A stretch of DNA of 64,000 nucleotides, taken from NCBI GenBank assembly GCA_902651635.1, contig CACRSC010000053.1, forward strand, positions 239,485-303,484, given 5' to 3'. This document shows positions 1 to 11,407 of this stretch, one piece after another. The notes under the pieces are model-generated. The model worked only from the letters and a program-made list of their open reading frames with translations, searched no databases and had not been told where the DNA came from. Every line of letters begins with the position of its first letter. Within the stretch, counting starts at the first letter, position 1. Both the position numbers and the translations under genes were made by a program. This DNA is from Mastigamoeba balamuthi (taxonomy: Eukaryota > Evosea > Mastigamoebida > Mastigamoebidae).

Positions 1-891
1 GACAGCAAAACCGAGGATGAGGCGGCCGGCGATGAGCATCCAGATGTGCGCGGAGAAGGCACACACCAGCGCACCTGTGACGCACACATTGAGTGAACAA
101 CGGCCCTTCGAGGTTCTTTTCTCGGCAAAGAAGAAAAGAAAGGCGCTGAAAAACCGGTGGCGAAAAGGTGCACTTCTGCGAAGGGGGCGAGAAAGGCGTA
201 CCGATGATATAGATGGCCTCGGAGGCGAGGATGACCTTGTTCCTGCCCAGGCGGTCCGCGATGGCACCCGCGATGAGCGCGCTGATGAGGCAGCCGACGA
301 GAGTGGCACTGCGGGGCGGGCGGGGCACAGAAAAAGGGCCGTTGGGTGAGTAAACTGACTTATTTTCGACTTGGTTTTTGTTTCCCACACCCACTCCCCG
401 ATTTCCACCGACGCAGAGAAAGGTACTGGGGGCGCAGCGGCGAGAGGCAGGGGTGCATTTCGGGTGCGCACCTCACGACGATGGACTTCATGACCGCGTT
501 GCCGTCGTCCGAGGCCTCGGAGCTGGTGGCCTCCTTGGAGGCGATGCCGTAGTGCTCGGAGAGCGGGCCCATGGCGCCCGAGACGATGGTCGTGTTGTAC
601 CCGAACTGCAGCGACGCGATGCACTGCAGCGCTGCGACGAACTGCCTCGGGTGTCAGTACACGACGGCACCCCGGCCAGAACCGCAGAGAAGCGTCTGCG
701 GAGGGCGCAGAGGCGGTGGGAAGGGGAGAGAGAGAGCTGCTGACCCAGACGAAGCGCGTCGACGTGGACTCGCCGACGACGGTCATGTTCTCACGGGGGG
801 ACCCGTTGCCCGGTGTGTAGCTCGGAGTCGAGGACGCCGAGTTGGGCACCTGCGTGGCGGGGACGCCGGACATGTCGAGCGAGGAGGACAT
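1..891 (-). CDS. Sugar porter (MFS), copy A, 5' part only
   Basis: N-terminal part of a major facilitator superfamily sugar porter whose 3' exons lie beyond the left edge. Exons on the complement: 745-891, 472-641, 202-308 and 1-74. Splice phases match copies B and C exactly: exons 2 and 3 have the same lengths (170 and 107 nt), exon 4 would also be 75 nt, and exon 1 is six codons longer. The start is the ATG at 891, followed by a polar Ser/Pro-rich tail and then the first membrane segment with the QFGYNT motif. Exon 3 carries the DRLGRN loop between TM2 and TM3 typical of sugar porters. Substrate cannot be read from sequence; hexose uptake is inferred from the family. It is the third member of a head-to-tail tandem transcribed leftward. 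Donors are GTCAGC, GTGCGC and GTACGC. Confidence 0.85.
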   Translation of the reverse strand, partial: MSSSLDMSGVPATQVPNSASSTPSYTPGNGSPRENMTVVGESTSTRFVWVSSSLSPLPTASAPSADASLRFWPGCRRVLTPEAVRRSAAVHRVAAVRVQHDHRLGRHGPALRALRHRLQGGHQLRGLGRRQRGHEVHRREVRTRNAPLPLAAAPPVPFSASVEIGEWVWETKTKSKISQFTHPTALFLCPARPAVPLSSAASSARSSRVPSRTAWAGTRSSSPPRPSISSVRLSRPLRRSAPFRHRFFSAFLFFFAEKRTSKGRCSLNVCVTGALVCAFSAHIWMLIAGRLILGFAV

Positions 892-1587
892 CGTGGCGGC
901 TCTGCTGTGCTCACTGAACGTTCCCTGTGTACGTGCACGGGCTGCTTGCGAAAAGCGAGAGGTGGGGGGTGCAGCTGGGCCTTGGGCCTTCCTTGGAGCT
1001 TGAGAGAACAAAAGTGACAGCCGATGACGTCTTTATATCCCCCCACGAAACCCGCTTTCTCTCGATTTCGCCACTGTTCTATGCAGCGCACCTTCTCCTC
1101 TTTGGGACGGTGTGCCAAGATTTTTTCGTCGCTAGATTTTCGACGGGGGTTCGCGAAACTGACTGTGCACTGCACCCCCGGTGCCTTCGGACAAAAAATG
1201 CCCCTGTGATCGCCCCCCGCTGCCGCTCCTCGGTGCCCTTGGGGTGGCGTACACGGAGCGATGGGACAACCCTGTGCGAGGCGGGCGAGCCTCTGAGCCT
1301 TCGGTACGCGACGGCTGGGCTACCGGCACTGCAACGGCCAAGGGTCCGGTCTCACAGCGATACCGACGGCCCGGAGGGGCAGGTCGGCCACCCCGTGCGG
1401 CCAGCAGGTCCCTCCCAACGCGGGTTCCGCGTTTGCGGCGGGAAACAACGAGGAGCGTTGTTTTGAAACTGAACAAACGTGTAGGGTTCTCTGTTCGCTG
1501 TACACATACATACATGTGGGAAGAGCCCATAAAAATGCACGACCGGAGGTCAACGCCGGGTATGGCAGCCGCACGATGAGGACGCAC
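892..1587. promoter_or_regulatory. Intergenic region between porter copies A and B
   Basis: It contains the 5' flank of copy A and the 3' flank of copy B. No coding exon is convincing here. A motif at 1061-1089 (CGATTTCG then CACTGT on the plus strand) is shared with the flanks of copies B and C, and a second shared block (CCGATGACG) lies at 1020-1030. Confidence 0.5.
1061..1089 (-). promoter_or_regulatory. Shared porter upstream motif, copy A
   Basis: CGATTTCG..CACTGT..TATGC on the plus strand, about 175 nt upstream of the copy A start. It matches 3771-3796 and 6574-6597 with a few changes. Confidence 0.5.
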
Positions 1588-3556
1588 TCACCTCCTCATC
1601 GAGTTGACGATGTCCTCGACGGTGCGGCCCTTGGTCTCGGGCAGCGAGAAGATCACGAAGAGAAGGCTGAGCCCGCTGAGCACGCTGAAGCCCCAGAACA
1701 CAGCGCTCAGCGACGTGGCCTCGATCAGCGGCAGGAACGCCAGCGACACACCCAGGTTTGTGCCCCAGTTGGTGAAGAGCGAGATGCTGACCGCCAGCGC
1801 GCGCGTCGTGCTGGGGAACAGCTCGGGCACCAGGCACCACGGCACAGGGCCCAGCCCCACGGCGAAGAAGACAACAAAGAGGATGGTGAAGACGACGCTG
1901 CCCACACCGGCGGACGACTTGGAGAGGGTGTGGACGTGGCTGAAGATCCCGATGCACATCAGCGACAGCGCCATCCCCACAAGGCTCCCCAGCAGCAGGG
2001 GCTTGCGGCCCAGGCGGTCGATGAGGACAATGCTGACAACGGTCATGATGACATTGATGCCGCCGATGAGGATGGACATGTAGTCAGCCATCTTGCTCTC
2101 CATGCCGGCGCGCTCGAGGAATGTCTTGAGGTAGTACAGCACAGCGTTGATCCCCGTGATCTGCTGGATGAACATGATCGCCACCACAATCACCAGCGGG
2201 CGCAGCGGGTCGATCAGCATCCCCGCGGCCTCCTGGAACGAGGGCGCCTTCTCCATGTTCTGGGATGCCACGATCTCGGAGAGCTCGGCCTCGACGTCGT
2301 CGGTGTCTCGCAGGTACTGCAGCATCTTGCGTGCCTCGTTGTTCCGCTTGACGGCCACCAGCCAGCGGGGACTCTCGGTGCGGACGATGAAGCCCGTCAG
2401 CACGATGTGCGTGACAGCCAGGAGCACGGTCGGCCCGCCCATCATGACGCGCCAGTTGTACTTGGGGATGTACGAGAACACCGTGCCGATCACATAGGCC
2501 ACGAGGATGCCGATGGTGATGCTCAGCTGGTTGAGCACGCCAATCTGTCCGCGGATGGACCTTGGCGACAGCTCGCCGATCATCAGAGGCACCACGACGC
2601 TCGCCGTGCCTGAACCGCCGAGAAACTCGCGTGAGACGTGCGAGATGCGTCGGGGGAACCGACGGGGGGCTGGAGGGCGGCACCGATGGCCAAGCCGAGG
2701 ACGAGGCGGCCGGCGACGAGCATCCAGATGTGCGAGGAGAAGGCACACACCAGCGCACCTGTGACACACTCGCGGTGAGCACAACGGCCCCTTCAACGGA
2801 TTTCTCCGCCGAGACAAAATGGTTCACTTCTGAGAGGCGGGCGAGAACCGCCAGACAAATGCCAAAAGCGGTTCTGCGGCTTTCGCGCACCGGCGATGTA
2901 GATGGCCTCGGAGACGAGGATGACCTTGTTCCTGCCGACGTGGTCCGCGATGGCCCCCGCCACCAGCGCGCTGGCGAGGCAGCCGACGAGCGTTGCACTG
3001 CGGGCGCGAGGAGCAGCGCACAGACCTCTCAGCACGGTTTTCCCACACACATGCAGCCCCCCCGACTTCCCCTCCGAAACAGGCCATAGGGGCGCAGGGC
3101 AGTGTGGGGGGATTTTCCGCTGCACCTCACGACGATGGACTTCATCACCGCGTCGCCGTCGTCCGAGGCCTGCGAGGGCGTGGCCTCCTTGGAGGCGATG
3201 CCGTAGTGCTCGGAGAGCGGGCCCATGGCGCCCGAGACGATGGTCGTGTTGTACCCGAACTGCAGCGACGCGATGCACTGCAGCGCAGACACGAACTGCG
3301 CGCACCGAAAAAAACGGCGCACACATAAAAAAAGTCAGGACAGAAGTCAACGGACTCGCGCGGGCCGCCCCTCCTCCGCCTCCACCGCCTCCTCCTCCCT
3401 CTCCAGAGGCGAGTGCAGCGCGCGCACCCAGACGAAGCGTGTCGAGGTGGGCTCCCTGACGACGGACATGCGCTCGCGGGGCGAGTAGTCGTTGGGCGAG
3501 TAGCCCGGGGACGACGTGGCCGAGTTGGGCACGCTCGAGGCACGCGGAGACGACAT
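1588..3556 (-). CDS. Sugar porter (MFS), copy B
   Basis: Complete five-exon gene on the complement: 3428-3556, 3126-3295, 2891-2997, 2684-2758, 1588-2609, giving 500 residues. Family signatures are present in order: QFGYNT in TM1, a GRN loop after TM2, GELSPRSIRGQ in the TM4-5 region, TESPRWLV before the central loop, QQITGINAVLYY in TM7, DRLGRKPLL between TM8 and TM9, and PETKGRTVEDI after TM12. This is the canonical order of facilitated glucose transporters and proton/sugar symporters at the plasma membrane. Length is normal for the family. The last codons read ATG-AGG-AGG-TGA; the overlapping GTGAGT resembles a splice donor, but copy C ends at the same residue with TAA, so the stop is taken as real. 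Exon lengths equal those of copy C. Confidence 0.92.
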
Positions 3557-4453
3557 CGGCGCAGGAGGGTGCTGTGTGAGGTGCGGTGAGGCCCGCGCCC
3601 GCTGGCTCTCCCTCGGGGCGTACGTGGGGTGTGGGGCAGTTCCAGACAAGCAGGAGGCGTAACGTGCAGCGCGTTACTTGAGAAAAGCACAGGAGGCGCC
3701 GAGCAGCGTGGTGCGTGCAACGATGAACAGCTTGGGCACAAAAATGACGGGCGATGACGCTGTTTTATCGCGATTTCGTCACTGTGCAATGCGGCGAAAA
3801 TAAGTGACAGAGAAACGTGGTCAGTTTTCGCCGCTCCTTTTCGTCGTCGGCGCCGGGATCGGTGTCCTCGCGTATGGCGCAGATCCGGGAGGTTCAGCCG
3901 ACCCGGAGTACCGCATCCGAGGCCGACGACCCGAGCCCCACGAATTTACCGTCTCGCCGACGGGTTTTCTGTGTCACTGGGAGAACCTGGGCTGTGACGT
4001 GGCATTGTTGTGGAGAAGCACAGAACACGGTGTGGGCCTCAGAGAAGCCAATTTTCCCCCCTGCTTCCGTCGCCGACTGTCGTGGGCGCACCCCGCACTG
4101 CCCTAAAGGGACGCGGGCCGTGTGCTTGCGGTGGCATGTCTTGATGTCTGCCTCCTCCTTTCCCTCCCCACTAACAAATGGTCCGAGTAGTGTCTCTCCC
4201 GACGGCGGCCGTTTGTTGTTCACAGGCAGTGACCAATAGCATCGGCAAATAACATTTCGCGTCTCGGGAAACGTCGACCACGCTTTCTATTGTTATGGGC
4301 TCATGACAGGTGGTTGATCGCTCTGCCGAACGAATGGTCTGCCTCCGAGACGAGCCTACGTCTGCTAATTGAAAAACCCTATTCACAGCGGTGTCTCCAT
4401 AGTTTAGTACATCTACATTTACTTGATTGCTGTGTCAAAGTCTTCGGTGGCCG
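3557..4453. promoter_or_regulatory. Intergenic region between porter copies B and C
   Basis: About 900 nt. The copy-B-proximal part holds the shared upstream motif at 3771-3796, on the minus strand about 215 nt before the copy B start. The rest (about 3800-4450) is less GC-rich, and no open frame in it resembles a known protein. Confidence 0.5.
3771..3796 (-). promoter_or_regulatory. Shared porter upstream motif, copy B
   Basis: CGATTTCGTCACTGTGCAAT on the plus strand, about 215 nt upstream of the copy B start. It is nearly identical to the copy C motif. Confidence 0.55.
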
Positions 4454-6415
4454 TTACCTCCTCATGGAGTTGACGATGTCCTCGACGGTGCGGCCCTTGG
4501 TCTCCGGTACCACAAACACAACGAAGAGGAAGCCGAGCCCGCTGAGCACACTGAAGCCCCAGAACACCGCGCTCAGCGACGTGGCCTCGATCAGCGGCAG
4601 GAACGCCAGAGCAACACCCAAGTCTGTTCCCCAGTTGGTGAAGAGCGAGATGCTGACCGCCAGAGCTCGCGTCGTGCTGGGGAACATCTCGGGCACCAGG
4701 CACCACGGAACAGGGCCCAGCCCCACCGCGTAGGACACGATGAAGAGGATGGTGAAGACGACGCTGCCCACACCGGCGGACGACTTGGAGAGGGTGTGGA
4801 CGTGGCTGAAGATCCCGATGCTCATAAGCGACAGCGCCATCCCCACAAGGCTCACGAGCAGCAGGGGCTTGCGGCCCAGGCGGTCGATGAGGACGATGCT
4901 GACTACGGTCATGATGACGTTGATGCCGCCGATGAGGATGGACATGTAGTCAGCCATCTTGCTCTCCATGCCGGCGCGCTCGAGGAATGTCTTGAGGTAG
5001 TACAGCACAGCGTTGATCCCCGTGATCTGCTGGATGAACATGATCGCCACCGTGATCACCAACGGTCGCAGCGGGTCGATCAGCATCCCCGCAGCCTCCT
5101 CGAAGGACGGGACCTTCTCCATGTTCTGGGAGGCCACGATCTCGGAGAGCTCGGCCTCGACGTCGTCAGTGTCACGCAGGTACTGCAGCATCTTGCGCGC
5201 CTCGTCGTTGCGCTTGACGGCCACCAGCCAGCGGGGACTCTCGGTGCGGACTACGAAGCCCGTCAGCACGATGTGCGCGACGCCCATGACCACTGTTGGG
5301 GCGCCCATCATGACGCGCCAGTTGACGCGCGGGATGTACGAGAACACCGCGCCGATGACGTAGGCGATAAGGATGCCGATCGTAATGGTGAGCTGGTGCA
5401 GCACGCCGATCTGGCCGCGGATGGACTTTGGCGACAGCTCGCCGATCATCAGAGGCACCACGACGCTCGCCGTGCCTGCTCCGGCCGAGAGGTAAATGCC
5501 ACATGAGACGTTGGGAAACGTCTGGGAGAGTCACGACGGAGGACGATCCAGTCGCACCGACAGCGCAGCCGAGGATGAGGCGACCTGCGACGAGCATCCA
5601 GATGTGCACTGAGAAGGCACACACCAGCGAACCTGAGCGCAGCCAGTGGCCGTCAGTCCAGCCAGAGACCCTCGAACGGGGAACGAATCTGCCGCCGAAT
5701 TCGAGCTGCCCAGTGGGGGGAGCCGTTCTGCGAAGCGGCCGAGAACGAGAGAGAAGCGCAGGGACGACACCCACCGAGAATGAACACGCCCTCGGAGGCG
5801 AGGATGACCGTGTTCCTGCCCAGGCGGTCCGCGATGGACCCCGCGACCAGCGCGCTTGTAAGGCATCCGACGAGGATGATGCTGCGCGGGGGGAGCGCAG
5901 GCGCACAGCGCGTCAGGAAACTGAAACTCCCTGCCGATTTACCCTACAGAACCGAATTCCATCCGAAACAGGCCAGGGGGGCAGCAGAGCGATTTCCGCT
6001 GTACCTCACGACGATGGACTTCATGACCGCGTTGCCGTCGTCTGAGGCCTGCGAGGGCGTGGCCTCCTTGGAGGCGATGCCGTAGTGCTCTGCCAGCGGG
6101 CCCATGGCCGGCGAGACGATGGTCGTGTTGTACCCGAACTGCAGCGACGCGATGCACTGCAACACCGAAACAAACTGCGATGACCCCCCGTGTATGGAGA
6201 GCGCACCGATCAGGCGATGCAGCTAAGGGGACGGGGAAAGGTGGCCCCCTGGGCGGTCTGGGGAGGGAGACGGGAGTGGAGCGCACCCAGACGACGCGGT
6301 TGGACGTGGGCTCCCGGGCGACGGACATGTGCTCGCGGGGCGAGTAGTCGCCAGGCGAGTAGCACGGGGACGACGCAGCAGAGCTGGGGAGCTGTAACGC
6401 GCGCGGGCCGGACAT
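4454..6415 (-). CDS. Sugar porter (MFS), copy C
   Basis: Complete five-exon paralogue of copy B, on the complement: 6287-6415, 6005-6174, 5775-5881, 5558-5632, 4454-5475, again 500 residues. The last exon is nearly identical to that of copy B, including TESPRWLV, QQITGINAVLYY, DRLGRKPLL and PETKGRTVEDI. The N-terminal tail (MSGPRALQLP) and TM3 region diverge more (for example a VFIL segment instead of IYIA). The homogeneous 3' exon and diverged 5' exons suggest recent duplication or gene conversion of the transport core. Substrate is unknown. Donors are GTGCGC, GTACAG, GTGGGT and GTGCGA. Confidence 0.92.
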
Positions 6416-7150
6416 CTGGTGGGCAGGACGAGCAGTGCAGGGCCTTGCTTGCGAAATAGCTGTGGCGGGAGGCAAGCGGGGGTGCGCCTTCCTTGAAACT
6501 CCCGTTGCAGAAATAAAAAAGTGATTGCCGCGCAGGCACCCTCTTACCAGAAAACGCACCCAAGCTTTTTTTGCGATTTCGTCACTGTGCAATTCGTCGA
6601 ACTTCGAGGAACTTGCTTGGATTTGCCTCAAGGCGGGTTTCGTCGGTGTAGAGAACGGGTTTGGATGTCGAGTTGTGCTGCAGATGCGGGAACAGTGGGG
6701 AGGTCCCCACTTCGGACGACCGGAAGATCCGTTGAGCGGTTCCGACAACACAAGGTTGTTTTCTTCTCCTGTATGCTTTTCGTTGCTGCTGGGAGAACCG
6801 GCGCAAGGGGGTACTCGGCATTCGCAGGTGGCTGGGTGGCAGGCCCTCGGACCGGTGATGGCTCTCGATTCATAATTGCTTCTACGTCATGTTTGTTCCT
6901 GCTCTCTTGTGTTTGTTCGACGATGTTATTCGATGCGCCCAAGGCTGCAGTGCAAGCTTGCTGGCATCAGAGTCCGAATCGCTCTACCCGACCTGTCTTG
7001 GGCCACACGGGCGGCGCAGACCTGTGCCACATGAGGGGCTGTCACGAGAGGCCGAATCCCAGTTTCAGTTCCTCCAGCGCGGATATTTCCCGAGATATCC
7101 AGGCGAATCTGGCGGGTGTGAATCTCTGGCACAGTATTTCATTCGCTGCC
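6416..7150. promoter_or_regulatory. Divergent promoter region, porter C and helicase
   Basis: About 735 nt between two divergently transcribed genes. The porter-type upstream motif is at 6574-6597 (CGATTTCGTCACTGTGCAAT on the plus strand), about 160 nt before the copy C start. I see no coding exon. Confidence 0.45.
6574..6597 (-). promoter_or_regulatory. Shared porter upstream motif, copy C
   Basis: CGATTTCGTCACTGTGCAAT on the plus strand, about 160 nt upstream of the copy C start. Confidence 0.55.
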
Positions 7151-10100
7151 ATGCAGGGCCAGTGGAGCACCGCTGTGGTCGAGCGCGTCGTCGACAGGGC
7201 CCCGCGGCCTCCCCGCGGCCCCTTCACCCCCTACGCCTTCGCCGTCGTCACCGACCCCCCGAGCCCCACGCCGCCCTCGGTCTACGTCCGCCTCTGCGAC
7301 GTCCGCCCCTCGCTCGCTTCTCTGCGGCTCTCGCTCAGACCCGGCGACGAGCTCCGCCTCCGCACGTCGCCGCCCCGCGAGGGCCGCCTCGCCGCCACCG
7401 CGCTGCGCCCCGCCGTCCTCGCATCTGCGTCGCGTGATGACGTCAGCACGCGCTGGGACGGGGCCGCGGCTGCGCTGGAGGGGCTGGAGGCCGAGGCAAC
7501 TGCGCAGCTGCGCGAGTGGCCGGCGGCGGCGGGCGAGGTGCTCAGGGGGCTCGTCAGGTCCCGCGGGGCCCCGGGGGCCGCCCGGGCGCTGCACGTGGCC
7601 TGCGCCCTCGTGGGCCCCGCCGCTGCTGGCGCTGCGCAGGTGCGCGCGGGTCTGCGGTCGTCTTTTTCCGGGTTTCAATTGTTTTGTGTGTTTGTTTTGT
7701 TGTGTTTGTTGTGATAGTTTGCGTTCACAAGTCGCCCCAAAGAGGAGCTCGAAGTTGAGTGGCGCGTGCCCTGAACTGGTTTGGCTTGCATTTGAAGTTG
7801 CCGCATCCGTGGAGACGTGCAGGCGTGTCGCCGGTTATAGTGGAACGACGGTTCTATCTTGTTCAGTGTTTGGTACAAATGTGCGGGTTTGCTTCGATGG
7901 GTTTCGGTTACGCTGTTCGCAGTTGTTCAGCTCACCAGTCGGGCTTGACTTGGCGCTTGCATGCTCGTGGTACCCTGTGAACGGTGCACCACTGTCCTCT
8001 GCATCTCACCATAGAGCCTCTCTTGGGCTGTCAGGCACACGCCAGGGCTGTCCGAGACGCGGTGCTCGAGATACTCGCCCCAGACGGGCCCATCGCCTCC
8101 TCCGGCCCCGAGTGGGTCGACTCGATGCGCGAGGACCTCGAGGAGGCCCGCTCCGTCCTCAGCCGCTTCATCCCCGAGGTCGACGCCCTCATGGCCCCCA
8201 TCCTGCGCAGCTCCCGCAGCCCCGAAGCCCCGCGCAGCGCCGGCCCCGTCCCCGGCCTCGTCCCCTCGCCCCGCGAGCTCGTCGGCCCCGACGCCCTGTG
8301 CTCGCCCGCGTCCCTGCGGGCGCTGCCTGCCCTCGGGCCCCGCGCGCAGCCCCTGGAGTCGGCGCTGCAGTGGCGGCGGACGTGCTACGAGCTCTGGCGG
8401 TCCGACTGCTTCCTGGGCCTCTCGCAGGGCCTCTGCGCGCTGCTGTCCGGGCGCGACGCCGGCTGCGGCGACGACGAGGGCCTCGCCGTCTTTGACGACG
8501 TGTCGCTGGCGACGGAGCCCCGCGGGGCGGACCTCGTGCACCGCGTCCGCTGCAGGCCCGTGAGACCCGACCGCGCGGGAAGCCTGTTGTACGGCAACCT
8601 CGTCGCCGTCTCGCTCGACGGCACGTTCGGCGACGTCGTGTGGGCCACGGTCGCCTCGTCGTCGCCGCCGGAGCCCCGCGGGCGCCGGGGCCGCCGCAGC
8701 GGCAGCGCCGTCGAGTTTGACGTGCAGTTCTGCGCGCAGGCCAACTCGGCTGCGGACGAGGCCCGCGCGATCGCCGCGCTCTCGGCGGGCTGCGCGCCTG
8801 CCCGCATCGCGGAGAACCCGGTGTTCTTCATGGCCTACGCGGCCTCGCTGGCGGCGCTGCGCGGGCTCGTCGTCGCTCAGCCCGCGCTGCGCTTCGAGGC
8901 CGAGCTCGTGCGCTGCCGCCCCGACGACTGGGCGCCGGCCGACGCGGACGAGCTCGAGGTGCTGCTGGGCACCGACGCGGAGCTGCGCGGCCTGGACCCG
9001 CAGCAGCGCGCGACGTGGGCCCACTTCGCGCGCAGCCGCGTCGCGCTGGTCCAGGGGCCGCCCGGGACCGGCAAGTCGCACGTCGGGACGCGCGTGGCGC
9101 TCGCCCTCGCGCGCAGGGCCCGCGCGGCGTCGCGCAAGCTGCTCGTCGTCTCGCACAAGAACCGCTCGCTCGACGAGCTGCTCGCGGGCCTCGCGGGCCT
9201 CGCGCGGGAGGCGGGCGAGGACGCGCGGATCGTGCGGCTGGGCAACAGCGCCAAGAGGAGCGCCGAGCTCGAGGCCTTCGCGGCCGAGAGGCGGCTGGCC
9301 GAGGCCAGGGAGCAGCGCGCGGTGCCGCAGGCCATCAGCTCGTCGCTGTCGAGCGCGATCGAGAGGCACGGGGCCGCGCGGGACCGCGTGCTGGCTGCTG
9401 CGCGGCAGCTGCACGGGCGCCCGCTGCTCGCGCGCGACGAGTGGCACGCTCTCGGCGGCTGCGACGCCGGCGACGACGAGTACGCGCGCTGGTCCGCCCC
9501 CGCCCTGGCGCGGATCGAGGCCGAGCTGCTGGCCCGCGCAGAGGACGCCGAGAGCGCCCCGCAGGACAGCAGCGCTCCTGGCGACGACCAGCAGGAGGCA
9601 CAGCACGAGCAGCTGCTCGAGCGCCTCGAGTTCTCTCGCTACGAAGACGGCGCCGCGGACGACCAGCGCGAGCACGCGTTTCACGCGGCGGGCCTGGCGC
9701 GCGCGGTGGCCCCGCTCGCGGGCACCGAGGACCCGCCCGGCGCCCTCTGCGCGGGTCTGCCGCTCGACGCGGACGGCGCGGTCGCTGTGCTCCGCCGCGC
9801 GCTGCTGCGCAAGTACCGGGGGCTCTCGGCGCTGCTCGAGGAGGCGCTGCGCGAGTGGCGGGTCGCCAGGGACGACCTCGAGGTCGCCAGGAGCGCGTAC
9901 AGGGCCGCGGCGCTCGACGCGGTGGCCACCGTCGTCGGCTGCACGGCGACGGGCGCCGCGGTGTTCCACGACGCGCTGCTGGCGCTGAGCCCCGCGTACC
10001 TCGTCGTCGAGGAGGCCGCGGAGATCCCCGAGCCCCTGCTCGCCGTCGCCGCCTCGATCCCCTCGCTCGAGCGCATCGTGATGATCGGAGGTCCCCTCGG

Positions 10101-11054
10101 CCCGCTCTCCGCGCCGCTTCTGGGACGCTTCTCTCACGGTTCCGCACGCGCGCAGACCACCAGCAGCTGAGGGCCTCGGTGTCGTCGTACGCGCTCAGGA
10201 GGGACAAGGGCCTCGACGTGAGCGCGTTCGAGAGGCTCGTCTGCGGCGGGCTGCCGTACGTGGCGCTCAACAGGCAGAGCAGGATGGCCGACGAGCTGCT
10301 GCTGCCCGTGCGGCTGCACTACCCGGCGCTCGAGAGCAACGCCGAGGCCACCGCGCGGCTGCCGTTCCCTCCGCGCTGGCTGGCCGAGCCGCTCTTCTGG
10401 TGGGACCACCGCAGCCCCGAGGCGTCCGAGGCGGCGGGCGCCGCGCGGAGCCACTGCAACGCGCTCGAGGCCGAGAGGGCCGCTCGCCTCGCGGGGCTGC
10501 TCGTCGACGTGGGCTACAGGCCCGCGGACGTCGCGGTGCTGACGCCGTACGTCGGGCAGCTCGCGCTGCTGCGCAGGCTCTGCGCGTCGGGCGCGGCCCG
10601 CGGCGTGCGGCTGTCGACCGTCGACGACTTCCAGGGCGACGAGGCGATGGTCGTCGTGCTCTCGCTGGTCCGCAGCAACGCGCGGCGCGACGTCGGCTTC
10701 ATGCGCGAGCGCAACCGCCTGGTGGTCGCCACGTCGCGGCACAAAGTGGCCCTCGTTGTCGTCGGCGACTCGGCGACGTTCTCGGCCGACGCGTCGTGGG
10801 CGCAGCTCGTGCGCGAGATGGCCGCGCGGGGGCTCGTCGGGGAGCGCCTGCGGCTCGTGTGCCCCGTACACGGCACCGAGTACGCGCTCGGCAGCGCCCC
10901 GCTGTCGCTGTGCTGCAGGGGCGAGGGAGCCCCAGCGAGCCAGCGAGCAGAGGCGTGCGGCGAGGGGCACAGCGCAGGCGCCGATGCAATGCGACAACCT
11001 GCCGCTCTCCCGGAGGACGTGCCCGACAACTGGGAAGACGCTGCCGACTGCTGA
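7151..11054 (+). CDS. SF1 RNA/DNA helicase, UPF1/ZNFX1-like
   Basis: Three exons, 7151-7639, 8035-10090 and 10156-11054, encode 1147 residues. Helicase motifs are clear: Walker A GPPGTGKS near residue 500, motif II VVEEAAE near 817, motif III MIGDHQQLR (restored exactly across intron 2), motif V STVDDFQGDE near 1000, and motif VI NRLVVATSRHK near 1035. The order and motif V wording match the UPF1-like SF1B group, especially the NFX1-type zinc-finger helicases. The C-terminus has cysteines (LVCPVHG, SLCCRG) that may be a remnant of an NFX1-type finger. The motif II sequence EEAAE replaces the usual DEAAQ. The 500-residue N-terminal extension is Arg/Ala-rich and unrecognised. The role is probably RNA surveillance or small-RNA biology, by family. 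Intron 1 (395 nt) is longer than most introns here. Confidence 0.85.
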
Positions 11055-11407
11055 GGGCACTGCGGCATCTCAGGCCCCCCATCACCCCGCATACACACGC
11101 ACGCGTACGCACGACACGGTCTTTGCCACCCTGGACTGCACCACCATCTTCCTCCCTTCCCGTTCTCTCGGACACGCCAGCCGGTCCAGCGACGACGTCA
11201 GAGTGCAAAATACATAACCCTGAGATGTCCCTCGTGGGCATGCGATCTTATCGGTCGCTGTTCTATTTTCTTGTCTCTTTGTCAAAAATGGTGTGTGGCG
11301 ACGTCGAAGGGCGAGGCAGCGGGGGGGTGGGGCCGAGTGGGGCGTGGGGTCGGCGAGATGTGCGGGAGGGGGGTGGGCGGTCGGTGCCTCGGTCTGAAGA
11401 TAATCAA
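11055..11407. other. Intergenic, convergent 3' ends
   Basis: 353 nt between the helicase stop and the stop of the small minus-strand gene. G-rich stretches occur at 11310-11390. No gene or RNA structure is recognised. Confidence 0.4.

Noticed and set aside
1583-1592. GTGAGT donor-like sequence at the stop of porter copy B suggesting another exon
   Set aside because: Copy C ends at the same residue with TAA, and the 500-residue length and PETKGRTVEDI terminus are normal.
1516-2613. Plus-strand open frame across porter copy B (and a similar one across copy C)
   Set aside because: His/Asp/Arg-rich translation of the antisense strand of a clear transporter exon.
7927-10137. A 736-residue open frame on the minus strand opposite the helicase
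   Set aside because: It is the shadow of GC-rich helicase codons, Arg/Gly/Ala-rich, without domain motifs.
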